A stretch of 64,000 nucleotides of DNA from Xylogone sp. PMI_703 (taxonomy: Eukaryota; Ascomycota; Leotiomycetes). Made by a program: the position numbers and the translations under genes. Below are positions 25,493 to 36,021 of this stretch, one piece after another. A model generated the notes under the pieces. That model was not told where the DNA came from, made no database searches, and saw nothing but the letters and a program-made list of their open reading frames with translations. The DNA lies in the NCBI GenBank assembly GCA_021399445.1, contig JAJTUQ010000001.1:4340001-4404000 (forward strand), in the 5' to 3' direction. Every line of letters begins with the position of its first letter. Positions within the stretch are counted from its first letter, which is position 1.

Positions 25493-28400
25493 GGCTGGCA
25501 CTGGGTTGTTGAGAGGAGATGCAGTCGAGCTCTTGCTCCAGGTGCGAGCGAGAGAGAAGCTGTTCCTCAGTTGTCAAAGCAGGTGCGAAAATTAAACGGT
25601 AAGCTGGACCGGAGTTGTTGTCTTGTGTCTGGTGCCCCGAAGTAGCAGAACCTCTCAATTCAGACTGGGTGTCCTATGTGTCCCTTTGAGATGGAAGAAT
25701 GGAGAGGAACGACAGACGGGGACGACGGTGACGGGCGAGGTCAATAAAAGCACTCAGATCACGAAACGGACTGGCCAAGCAGGCAAGAGTTGGAATAATA
25801 AGGGCGAGAGAGCTACTGAGCGGAGCTAGGCCGAAGATCCACTAGCGGGGCTGCCGTAACCTGCATGGCGTAGTGCGCTGCTAATCAAAAAGCCCCGCCG
25901 CTTTTTGCTTTTCCTGGCGCTGGCCACCGGGGGGTTCATGCTGGGCGAGACTGCGATGGGCGAAGATGAGCAGCGAAAGCCCCGGTTGGCACACAAACAT
26001 GCTGGCTGCTATTACGGTAAGGACCAGTCTAGTACGATATTACAGTGTGATGGGCCATTGCCCAGCGAGCCCGGATTCGAATTTTTTTCCTTCTTTTCAG
26101 CGGACATGCCGTTACAGCGGCGTGGAGCGATGAAGAGGTGATGATAAGAGAGGCTTGGAGGCCAGTTCAACCACTGATGCCACAGTACAGTGACCGTACA
26201 GTTGCAAGGTACGGGGCTACGTAGATCGATAAGAGAATTACGGAGTAGACTGTAGAGCAGAGAAAAGCATACTGTTAAAAATTTTTTCCTCTTCGGGCTC
26301 CAGGACACAGAATAGTAGAATGTACATGGCCGCTTTTTCCCTTTCTCCTTTTCTCACCTCCTCTTGTTCCGCTGCAGTCTCTTAGTCACGTTGCTTTCCC
26401 CAGCAAGATCCCAGCCAATATGAGAATGCCCGTGAAGAGTAGTGAGCGCGAAGGAAGGAGAAAGAGCAGAGCAAAGCAGAAAGGGGACCCGAGCCGCGCT
26501 CTCTCCCCCTCGTTAATTACTGTACGTCACTTACATGAGCAAACGGCCATCACCCAGAAAAGAAGGCCTACTTCTGTCTAGACGGGAAAGACAAGTGATC
26601 AATTACAAAAAGGCAACGGTCGGCACGATTCAACAGGTGCCGTTCTGTCCGCTTGAATGCAATCGCGTGCTGGTACGAGAAAGTCGTGCAAGCTGGAAAG
26701 GGAAATCTGGTGATCGCGATGGGGGGGGGTTGGGGTGGTGGAAGGGAACTAAGGCCGAAGGCGTTCGGTAATCGTGCATCCGCCTACATCACGGAGCAGA
26801 AGCTAGACATCACCCCAAATTCAAGGTTGGTCTGACGCGTTGAAGGGAGGAATTGATGCTTTGACTACGAATAGTAACTATGGAGTCAACTATCCAGTCT
26901 ATCCCTAAGGTTATCGGAATTGGATGGAGACAAACTGTAATTGCTGTGCACTATTGAGCTCAAATGGGGCAGCCAAGCTCTGGTAATTTCATCGCGCTCA
27001 TACTCCAATGAACCACCGCTGCTTGAGCAGTGCTGAGGAAGCATTCCTTAATCATCAGGTTGCACCTGGCCCGCACCCGCAGTGGATTATTACAGTAGGG
27101 AAGCTCTAACTGACTGGAGCGAGCCCAGCAGTGAGCTCAGCAAGAAACCCACTCGCCGGGGATAAACTGCCCATGCTTGCACAGATCGGCCACTCACGCC
27201 CGCATCCAGTAATGAGCTCGACTTGTATGGAGCCAAAAGCTGGTCTTCACCCCCCAGCATTGGCCAGTCCCAGTCGAGCCAGTCTTAGTCCGCAAGCACG
27301 GGCGCCCGCGTCCACCCAACGCTCGGTAGTGCAGCGACGGGGAGCTCTGGGCTGACAGCTTGCTCCCGTTCGCCACGCTTGCCCTTCCTGGTCCTGGCGC
27401 AAGCTGCTGCTTTAACAGATCCCGAGGTCGACCAGACAAGTCGAGCTGTTTCCCCTAAGGCTGCCCACAGGCTGGCTGGCTTTCGACGGTGTGAGTTGCT
27501 GCGTCAGAGCTCTCCTCCCCCTACACCGTAGCCTATGACCGCATGATTAGGTTGTTATGGGCACTTTACCGCGGTAATGCTGTGATAGCAGCCAAAAACA
27601 ATAATAAAACTCCATCGTCTAACACAAGCAATTCGGTCGCTGCGTACATGAACAGTAGCAAGTAGCAATTACAATCCTAATCCTCGACAGCACCGTTGCC
27701 CAGTCGCGCCTCGATGCGTTCGCAGATGAGGCATTTCTCAACCCTGGGAGCTTGGCATCGATAGATTTTCTTCTGCGGCTCGAGATCGTTCAAATAATGC
27801 CCTGGAGATCTCTTTCTTGCTTCCTGCTGTACCGCAGCCGCAACCGTGCTCTTTTCTTTCTCGCTGCTTCCATGCCTTCGCTGCAGATAGGGCTCTTCAC
27901 ACGGCATTGAGGGATTTTCCCGCCGCGATACTGACTGGCTGGTACCGTACCGGTACCGTCAACTGCGTGTGCTGCAACCCGCGCGCTGGTGTTCGACATG
28001 ATTGTGAGGCGCATCATCTGCATTTGGCCCAGCAAGCTTCCTCTTCTCGATCCGACGAATCGAGGCCGGCGCGTGGTGAGCAAGACATCCACGGCGCCCC
28101 CCTCCAAAAAGCAACCGCAGATCTCTGACGGAGCGCAAATTGAGAGCGTCACGTCAGATCCGCGGTGTCGCTGCCAGTTCTCCTTCCCCCTTCATGCCAT
28201 GCCAACTGCAACGAGTGAGTACCTGGGCAGCCCGAGCAAATCACAGCGGGCAATTCACCGCACAGCACTCGGCATGTGCCTTGCTCTGCTCGTGTCGCTT
28301 GGGTGCTGGGCTGGCCACACTGCCAGTGGTTGCTTTCTTCCTCCCCACGGCCTGCCCAAGAAAATACCAAGCCGCCCGAACTCTTTCACTGACACTACGC

Positions 28401-28950
28401 TGGGGACACGATCTTGGCAGATCGGATAGAGCATGCCAATCTTACTGGGCAATGCGACCACAGCGTGGCTCGCGCGTCTCTCATTCGCTGTTCCTGGAGA
28501 AGCTTCTCCAGTGCCGTGCTGGACGTGCGTTGTTCGGGCTGTTTTCTTGTGTTGCAGCATCTGCTGGTGTTGTATGGACCGAGTGACTGATTCGATAAAT
28601 CGTCAACGAGGTTCATCGCCTCGGAGCTGCGTCCGTTGTGTGAAGGAGAGGATCGGGATGCTGTGGCTGACGCGGAGGTTCATTTTGTGCATCAGGGTCT
28701 GGCCTGCGGGAGCTGGGCCTGCAAGTGATTAAACATCACCATGCGAGACACTCTTGGATCCAATCATTGCCGACGTGAAACAACCATCGGGATGATTGTG
28801 TACAAAACACATCTCCCAGCAAACCACAAGCCTTCATTGATGTCACTAGATGCGGTACAGTACGCCATACCAAACGCTTCTAGGTACGGTAAAAAATTTC
28901 CTCACTACTCATTTACTTTCTTCTACCTATCTCACCCTTAATTTGCAATA
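25493..28950. other. Long upstream region of pma1, no gene seen
   Basis: About 3.5 kb, GC-rich over 27.0-28.7 kb. Stop-poor frames there overlap in several registers on both strands and none resembles a protein I know. A strongly expressed gene such as pma1 may well use a long promoter. No tRNA, repeat or intact gene was recognised. Confidence 0.5.
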
Positions 28951-30240
28951 TAATTAAACATTCATTCATGCACCTAAGCGATGGACCAAGCAGGTGTTAA
29001 ACAATTAACTGTGCAGCTATAGAAGCAAGGGTATCACGGCTAGCGAGATATCCGCTTGCCTGGAGAACCATGATGCTTAAATCTTTATCTTAAGATGAAA
29101 ATTAAAAAACGGCAGAGAAAATGGTATATGGCGGCAGTTATGCCCATGCCAAACAGCCTCAAGTTTGAGATTTCAGCCTAGTACGAGAAGCTAGGGGCTG
29201 CGAGATGAGGTACCGTAGTGCAACCGCGAGAACTGCCGGCAACATGGTGCATAATCGAGATCTAGAAGGAGAATTTTGATACAAATAATTACGGGGAGAC
29301 TCCAATTCGATAAATATCTTGGGTATTATCATAGAAGACAATCCTGGTCCAATACGAAAGGGAAATACCGTGGTGAGAGCTAGACCGGGAGACAACCCGT
29401 GTGGAAGTCTCAACGTCCGAGGCCCTGAAGCTACTGATAAGGCTGTTACAGCGGCAAAGGCCCTATTGATTTTTGTACATGGGATATCAAACATGTTTCG
29501 AGCTCGTGACAGAGAAACGACTTCGTTTTCCATCATCAGAGAGAAAGTCCCGGCGCAGATCAAACTACAACCCAAGAAAAAAAAGAAAGACATACTATTT
29601 ACACAGCCTTCTTCTACTGGAGTGACTTGGTCTCGAAAGAAAAATCCCTCTTGATGGTACAGTACCGTAAAGGGGTTGCCTTTCAAAGAGGCTCAGACTA
29701 AGCTCACGGACCTGCCAAGATCGATCGGACAAGATTGATGGTCTAGATCATCCGCACATCTGAGTGGTTTCTAAGGACGAAGAGCGCTATCATGTCAGGA
29801 TTTCTAATATTCGATGACTTGATCATGATGCAATTGCACCTCTAAAAGGGGTAATGCTAGAAAATACATCTGCGATGCAGGCAGCAGCAAGCATTCTGAA
29901 TTACAAATATCGATCAATCTAGCTAAATGGCCGAGCTAGCATAAACAATTTCTGTGGTTCTTCAGTGCCTGTTAGGTATACCTACATTTGGAACAGCCAG
30001 CTCCTGGTTGAAAGAGCTCTCAAATGAACACATGCACAGTCAATCCGTTATGGACCCGTCACTTCTTTTTTCTTTCGTCTACGGAATGGATGGATGTCTG
30101 ACTCGCTCCTATTCCATGGCGTCCTGCCAGTTTTGGTCCGGTAGTCGTCACCAGTGCAGGTATCTTCGATTCGCCCCGCGGTGGAATCAATTGTTGATTC
30201 GTATTTCAGAGGAGCTTCCCTTTTCCAGCACTGAGTGCAC
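28951..30240. other. Start of AT-richer accessory stretch, overlapping unassigned frames
   Basis: At 29159-29686 both strands are open for over 100 codons: minus-strand 175 codons starting with TTG, plus-strand 111 codons at 29319-29654. Another plus frame of 96 codons is at 29954-30244. None has a recognisable domain. A decayed gene is possible, but strand and identity are not decided. Confidence 0.35.
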
Positions 30241-30245
30241 TTAGC

Positions 30246-30416
30246 CTAAGTTCTTAGAGTTGAGGACCTGGATGCTGTACAGTTTTTAATCTCAGTGAGC
30301 TCTTTTTTGATTTTATAGAAATCAGTCTTGACGGACTCGAGATCATAAATTATTATAGCGGCATCATCGCCTTGTGGTCCCCGCTCAACGTCTTCGTTAT
30401 TGTTATTGCGCCCCAT
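30246..30416 (-). CDS. Small hypothetical ORF
   Basis: An ATG at 30416 opens 56 codons: an Asn-rich start (GRNNNNEDVERG), then a charged amphipathic stretch (YDLESVKTDFYKIKKELTEI) that could be a short coiled coil. It is not recognised. It lies alone in the accessory stretch and its upstream frame is open without ATG. It may be a gene fragment or chance. Confidence 0.15.
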   Translation of the reverse strand: MGRNNNNEDVERGPQGDDAAIIIYDLESVKTDFYKIKKELTEIKNCTASRSSTLRT

Positions 30417-30980
30417 TTGAATAAATCTCCTTGTGGGGGATGTCAAGCTGAACTGGAAGCATTCCTGCACTCTCTCCTTAGTTGCAACCAATCCTTCTAT
30501 AAATACACTCTACTTCACCAGAATCGGTGACTGTCCATTCACTTCTCCAGCCACAGAAGAACGAAAGTATTATTTGTGAATGGCTGCGTTTCCATGCTAA
30601 GTGGTGAATAAAAAAGAAACACTGCCTCAAATAATTGAATAATCGACATCCTACTAGATGTTTTACGGTATATTTTCACAAGTGAAGTCTGTTATTGAAT
30701 CTATTCTAATGCTACTAACTGATATATTTAATGTGTTATTCTATTTTATAGTAGATATATTCACTAAAGCTGGTTGAATTTGACTTGGGTTTTTCTTTTA
30801 TTGAATTTATTTCCAGGTTCTCTTTCGTTCCCTCCGTCGTTAGTGCTATCATCGTGAAATTCACTATGATCGAATCCCTTTCGTGGGAAGCATAGATAGC
30901 CTGCAAAGACCATCTCTCTCTTCCACCAGAACATATACTCGTACTCTAACAAGTAGAGTTCTACACATGAATTTCACCTC

Positions 30981-31027
30981 TCACTCACCCTCAACCCAAG
31001 TCTACTTGCAGTTCTACCTACAAACAT
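30981..31027 (+). repeat. Leader repeat, plus-strand copy
   Basis: Bases 30996-31027 (32 nt) are identical to the reverse complement of 35110-35141. The similarity runs upstream with a few transitions only (for example cactcaccctcaac against cactcgccctcaat). The block ends at the start codon of the unknown gene at 31026, so the copies share a 5' leader. Confidence 0.85.
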
Positions 31028-31972
31028 GGATCACGATAACATTAACCAGATAACTATGGATAAAGACGATCTGATCGAGTGCATTAACGAGTGGTTGGAC
31101 ACGGAAAGAAACGGGGTATATGATATGAGAGGAAGAGAAGGAGAATGGGAGATTACTATTACCAATCCTTTTGAGGATATTGTTGGATCAGCCATCCCTT
31201 TTCAAGAAGCCGTTCAACATTTAAGAACAGTTAACCCAATTAACACCACCGTCCTGAACCTTCGCATGAGTCGAGATCTCCTGGCAAGGGTGATTTTCAT
31301 TTACCGGGGCCACCTCGAGAGAGGGGACGTGGCCAACCTATTACCAACTGGAGCTTCACTAGGCCCGGATAACCTAGGAACCCGAGTGATGATGGATGAG
31401 TTGGTTCGCGTCAGTCGAGATGGGGCGGTAGCCATCTTGAAGAAGGTCTTTATGTGGTTACTGTAAGTTGTATATGGAGTAATCCAATTGGAAATGACTA
31501 AGAAGTTATAGTGTTGTCCTTCAAGACGAATCATTTACCAGCGAGCATATGCATGATGAGCAGCTTCGCCTTCGATTTTTTTTTCGATAACCTCTCTAGA
31601 GATGCGGTCCAATAGCTCCTGAGTTACTTACGAGATGCACTGCCATTTGATCATCTCATCGAGACGGCGGATAGCGAGGACGAGGAAGTTGATGAGGAGG
31701 AACAGACGAAGTGCAAGCGCGTGCTACACATGTTCAGAATGCGTCTTGTATACGCCGCTGAGGCTGTATACACAGATATGATAGTAGGCGGCGTGATCAT
31801 GGATCCTGGCTATAATGCTGGACAGACAGCAGAAGCGGCGGCAGTCTGGAGACGCACCTTCACCAATTTCTCGGCCCACGCCAGATATCATATTGCCCTG
31901 AGGGAATGGCCCGTTCGGGCGGAGTTGGTGTATCATCGTGCACAAGGCGGAAGAGGAGAGATTCGTCGTTGA
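31026..31972 (+). pseudogene. Unknown-family gene A, disrupted
   Basis: ATG at 31026 opens 145 codons to a donor at 31463 (gtaagt), with a 49-bp intron (31463-31511). The next exon begins VVLQDESFTSEHMHDEQLRL but breaks at a run of nine T (31576-31584). With eight T the frame would continue as FFFDNLSRDAVQ. That frame then meets TAG at 31613-31615 and goes on open as LLSYLRDALPFDHLIE, an acidic stretch and RMRLVYAAEAVYTDMIVGG to a TGA at 31970. So a family member of about 300 residues is broken by one homopolymer shift and one nonsense codon (CAG to TAG would explain it). No known domain is recognised. The N-terminal residues match the inverted copy near 35.1 kb. Confidence 0.55.
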
Positions 31973-32019
31973 GAAACAGGCTCGGATAGCCATTAGACTA
32001 TACTAAAGCTTGTTATTAC

Positions 32020-32946
32020 TTGAATCTAGAAGATCCTGAACGACCTCAGCTAAAAGGCATGACATTCACCATAGTACTGACGTCTTGGCAAGCGACAGGA
32101 GTTAGTAGAGTAATCGAAATCGACAATTGAAAGCGGTGTTCCTCGCAGACTCAACAGGCTTAGGAAAAACGTTTCAAATCCTTGGGTTTTGTCTTGATGT
32201 GAGTTAATGCCCAAAAAAAGCCTTTCCCTAGCATACTAACAGATTATATCTAATAGCTCATTCAAGGACGACAATCAAAGATAGCTCGTGGCAGAATAGA
32301 CGCGGCCCCAGCAAAGCCTATTCTCCTGGTAGTAATGCTAGAATTGATTAAACAGTGGTGTTATGCTATCAGAGACTGCTCTTCAATATTCAAACCATTG
32401 ATATACTACGGAGCTGCTCATGCATCAGCAACCTCTAGTATGCAAAAGATCAATAGCATATTAGATAAACGACATGGGATCTTTAACACTACGGCCGAGG
32501 AAACTCCAAAAATAATTATCCCCACATCTTTGCCGACTCTGCGTGCAAGGCATGGTCCTGCCGCGTTAAAACAGGATAGGATTTCAAGGCTGGGAATGTC
32601 AAGGATCTGAGCCGGTGAACTAGAAGATATTATGGACTCTGACTGGCCGCGAAACTTAGAGGAAAGGTTTAGCCTGAATCTAATAGGTGAGGCGCAATAG
32701 ATTAAGAACCTATACATACTTCCCTATATAACACTTTGCTGGACAAAACCAGCTTTCATTGTTGGAGCGAGTGCTAGCCTGGTACCAAACAGAATATCTG
32801 ACCTAGGACTGTATTATCTGTTCTTTGCCTATGATAATGATGAGACGTGGGCACCCCAAAACCTTAAAAAACTGGGGGCAGATCCTGTTGCCGCAAATAA
32901 TTTAAAGCCCCATACATTTCCACCGGACCAGAGACTCGAAATCTGA
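32020..32946 (+). pseudogene. SNF2-family helicase relic (N-terminal half)
   Basis: Read in sections, this gives PQLKGMTFTIVLTSWQATGV, a shift near 32121-32130, then AVFLADSTGLGKTFQILGF, which is helicase motif I (codons 32145-32171). A 58-bp intron at 32199-32256 has good ends and a ctaac branch site. The next exon has AKPILLVVMLELIKQW (motif Ia region), a TGA at 32608, then LIGEAQ, a TAG at 32698 and IKN, which stands where DEAH-x-IKN (motif II) is expected. KPAFIVGASASLVPNRISDL follows in the place of motif III, ending at TGA 32944. The DEAH Asp is replaced by Gly. The C-terminal helicase lobe is not found downstream. The gene is not functional as read. Confidence 0.6.
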
Positions 32947-33559
32947 ATATAGAGGAGGAGCTAGAGGTCGAGTGAGCAAAAGGGGGGGAAATGATTAGAA
33001 TCAAGAATTAATGGGTGATAATGTTTTATATAATTTTTATAAGTGCTTGTGCTAGTCTAGCTATTAAAGGTAAATACTTAATATAATATCTCTCAGTTGA
33101 GTGTGCACTAGAGAGGAAGTAACCATGAGTAAAGGCCTTGACCTCGTTGCACGTCAACACTCGCATCACATAGTCCTGTATGACAGTGCACAGTGGATGA
33201 TGCCCAGGAGAAGAGACCTGAACTTTGATGACGAAACAGACAAGCACATGCTTGCCCATGATATCCGGGCCCAGTTACGTCCTGTACACAAGCTACTCTG
33301 CCATAAAGGAGCCGAAGTAGATAGTATGACGGAGCCGATTCGGGACGGGATGGGAGCAGAAAATCAGAGCAGAATCAGCGCCGATCCGGCACATGTGAAT
33401 AGAAGAGAGCAAAGCTCCCGGTCGCAATCGGTTATCTTCAACAACCCCCGGAGTCGAGGCTCATCCTTCCAGTTGAACCTTCTGAGTTTTCCATGGATAA
33501 TAAAAACCGACGACCTCGATCTAAAGTAATCAGGTAAAATTTTACCGTATTTCACGTAC
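32947..33559. other. Between two relics
   Basis: AT-rich for the first 130 bp. Frames at 33026-33259 (minus) and 33101-33529 (plus) overlap and are unassigned. The minus-strand frame may continue the neighbouring relic. Confidence 0.35.
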
Positions 33560-35165
33560 CTATGATAAGCTGAGAACTCTCCTGCATCCGGTATGGCTTG
33601 AAATTATGGCGCCTTTGACCAGACTTTACTTCCACAATGGCCCAAATATCCTCTACTTTATTCTTCATATACCCATCGGTCTTCGGTTTGTAACGACGGG
33701 CTCCATTAAACTCGACTTTAAACAACTTGCATGCGCAAATCCGATTAAAGCCGGGTTAACTATCTGCTTGTATTTTGTAGATACACTCTTTGGTATCTCG
33801 TTAAATCCGGTGGAAAGTACAGCGAGCGCCTCTGAATCAGAGTCGCTGAAGTCCGATGGCATCAGGGCTTCGGCTCCAGCAGGCAAGAGAATTGCAACAG
33901 TTTCTCTAATAATGAGTCGGTCCCAGTAGACAAATAGATCCGATACTCCACCGGAAATCACGCCTGTGACATATTGTGCAGGTCTACTATCGGCATCTGC
34001 CCTTGATGAATTCTAGAGACTGTGAGTAACATTCTGGCGTCGAAACACTTGTGTAAGCTGGGTTAAAGTGCGAATCTACTTGCAGCATTGTCCAAACCGT
34101 CCAAATATGAATCTGAGGCGTATTGTGCGATATTATTCCTGTTATACCACACAGCTTCTTCATGAGGGACCGGATGTGCGTTCTCAACGCAGAGTGAGAT
34201 ATTCGTCACTTTGCATCTGTTTGTTGGAAACAGACTCTGGGGATAACTTACCATGAGTCTGGAATTTTGCCATGTAAACAGATTGCTACCTCGAGCTACC
34301 TCTACCCAAGATGTCTGATGAATTGTACCTAACTCTTTTTTTGCAAATTCTACCATGATTTCTCTTTGCCCACTAGCTTCGTAAAGCAAAATGTTAGTAT
34401 ATATGTTTCTTGGTTATCGTTGAGATGGTCTTCAATCTTCCCGCCGCATAATATAGTCCACATCGTGAACATTACGCATATGGGCGATCAGCTGGCCCCT
34501 AGACATTCTCTGGTTGTACGAGGAGAGAACATAATCCGTTCCAGAGGATTATGGTACACCTTCAAATACCAATAGTCTTCAGCACAGATGTGCGTACCAT
34601 AATTCTTCTGAAGCCACGGATGCCGGTCACGACCATCATTGTCGAAAAGATAGAGCACTCCGCGGGGCAGAATTCTCCCATGACCTGTTGATTAAGAATA
34701 TGAAATCCTCACAAGAAGCACACCAGTAATAGGCATACCTACTTGATTTATACAAGTGCCATGCGTGGTGGTATACCCAGTGACTCACGGGTTGTTCGAG
34801 GGCCTCAAATCGAACGGTGTCAGTGTGCCCCAAGGTACAACTCATGCTCTTTATCATGGCGGTCGGTAAATATGTTGAATGGCTTGCTTAGCTGTCTAGT
34901 ATTTCGCCACATCGATTTATATGTGGAACCAAAAACTCTTCTCCCTGATCATTGGCGAAAACGTGTTGCACACCAGTGCGCCCAACCTTGATTCTAAGGA
35001 TGTCGTCTCAATTCCTCTTCCTCGAATATCGAGAGCTTCATTTTGCTTCATCTCCAACCGCTCCTTGAGGGATATAATCAGATCTTCTTTGTTCATGATC
35101 TCTTGTTCGATGTTTGTAGGTAGAACTGCAAGTAGACTTGGATTGAGGGCGAGTGAAAGGTGAGT
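33560..35165 (-). pseudogene. Relic B: gene-A-like start, PD-(D/E)XK-like motif at the end
   Basis: Read right to left on the minus strand. 35141-34917 begins with the same leader as gene A and a matching N-terminus (NIEQEIMNKEDLIISLKERL). 34833-34740 has FEALEQPVSHWVYHHAWHLY. 34680-34490 has RGVLYLFDNDGRDRHPWLQK and then ICAEDYWYLKVYHNPLERIM. 34447-34063 has RNVHDVDYIMRRED, stops TGA and TAA, then SGQREIMVEFAKKELGTI. 33961-33560 has VSDLFVYWDRLIIRETVA and, one base out of register, RRYKPKTDGYM and WAIVEVKSGQRRHNF. The Asp of KTDG and the Glu-x-Lys of VEVK are spaced as in PD-(D/E)XK nucleases. At least three frame changes and two stops separate the pieces. Whether they formed one gene is inferred. 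Confidence 0.45.
35110..35165 (-). repeat. Leader repeat, inverted copy
   Basis: Reverse-strand partner of 30981-31027. 35110-35141 is an exact 32-nt match. Compared with the plus copy, about 15 nt containing the start codon are missing just after the match, between two AACAT words, so this copy begins its coding similarity at a later ATG. Confidence 0.85.
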
Positions 35166-36021
35166 TGTAAAATCCACGAGTAAGTGTCCTTGAACCTTAA
35201 TGAACTCTGTTGAGTCCTCGCCGATGAGACCATTAGGTGCGAGAAAGATGCTTGGCACAGCGTAGACAACAAGGCCGAGAAACCTTGAGCGGTTGAAGAG
35301 TTAATTTGGAAAATAGTCTGAATGGGCACACGATCATGCCATCCTATTGACAGCTGGAGTAGCAATCGACCAAGACATATGGTGATGAAGTCTTAACCGA
35401 CTCTCACAGAGGCCACTGCTCCTCCTGATCATCTGTTGGTGTTTGGGCTATATCCATATAATTATCACAGCTGTTACTATGTAACGGTGTTAAGCCGCTT
35501 ATACAAAGCAACCTCAATACCAATGCAACGTTGGGTGCAGTTCTTCTACTGGAGGAGTAAAGGAAAGAGGGAGAGAGATCCTCCCAGGGAGCGGAGCGGG
35601 GTTTATATAAACAAAACGTCAGCCAGTGAATCTGCTTTCTCATTCAATCAGCGGCCATCTTCTCAAGTGAAGTTGGTGAAATTCAATATTCTTATTTTGT
35701 AAACCATATAGCCGGTCAACTTTCTTAATCATTCACTTATGCACATACTAGCTCAGAGAGTGAAGTGTTTGTGATTTGGCTAGCTACGTCTATGGCTTAT
35801 GTAAGATAGAGACATTAGTTACCCAACTTTATACATATCTATAAAGGGAGGACAAAATTTGAAAATGGAACCCCAGCCATTTAATTTTTGTGAAGCTCGA
35901 CTAGCATGCTGATTACAATATAGCAAAGCCTACAGTACAGTGAAAATGCTATTGGACCCATCCCGTCTATTTAATTCATGTTCGTACACTTTTCCCACCG
36001 GACCCACCATACATAGGAGAC
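35166..36021. other. Right edge of accessory stretch, cit1 3' side
   Basis: No supported gene. A TATA-like gtttatataaac lies at 35599-35610. Open frames of 72-90 codons are unassigned. Confidence 0.45.

Noticed and set aside
26055..26085. tRNA-like TTCGAATCC core on the minus strand
   Set aside because: The B-box-like core is preceded by a run of A rather than a T-stem. No A box, anticodon arm or acceptor pairing is found.
27131..28732. Many overlapping frames of 70-150 codons
   Set aside because: GC-rich DNA with few stops in all registers. No translation resembles a protein family and no intron-joined model extends them.
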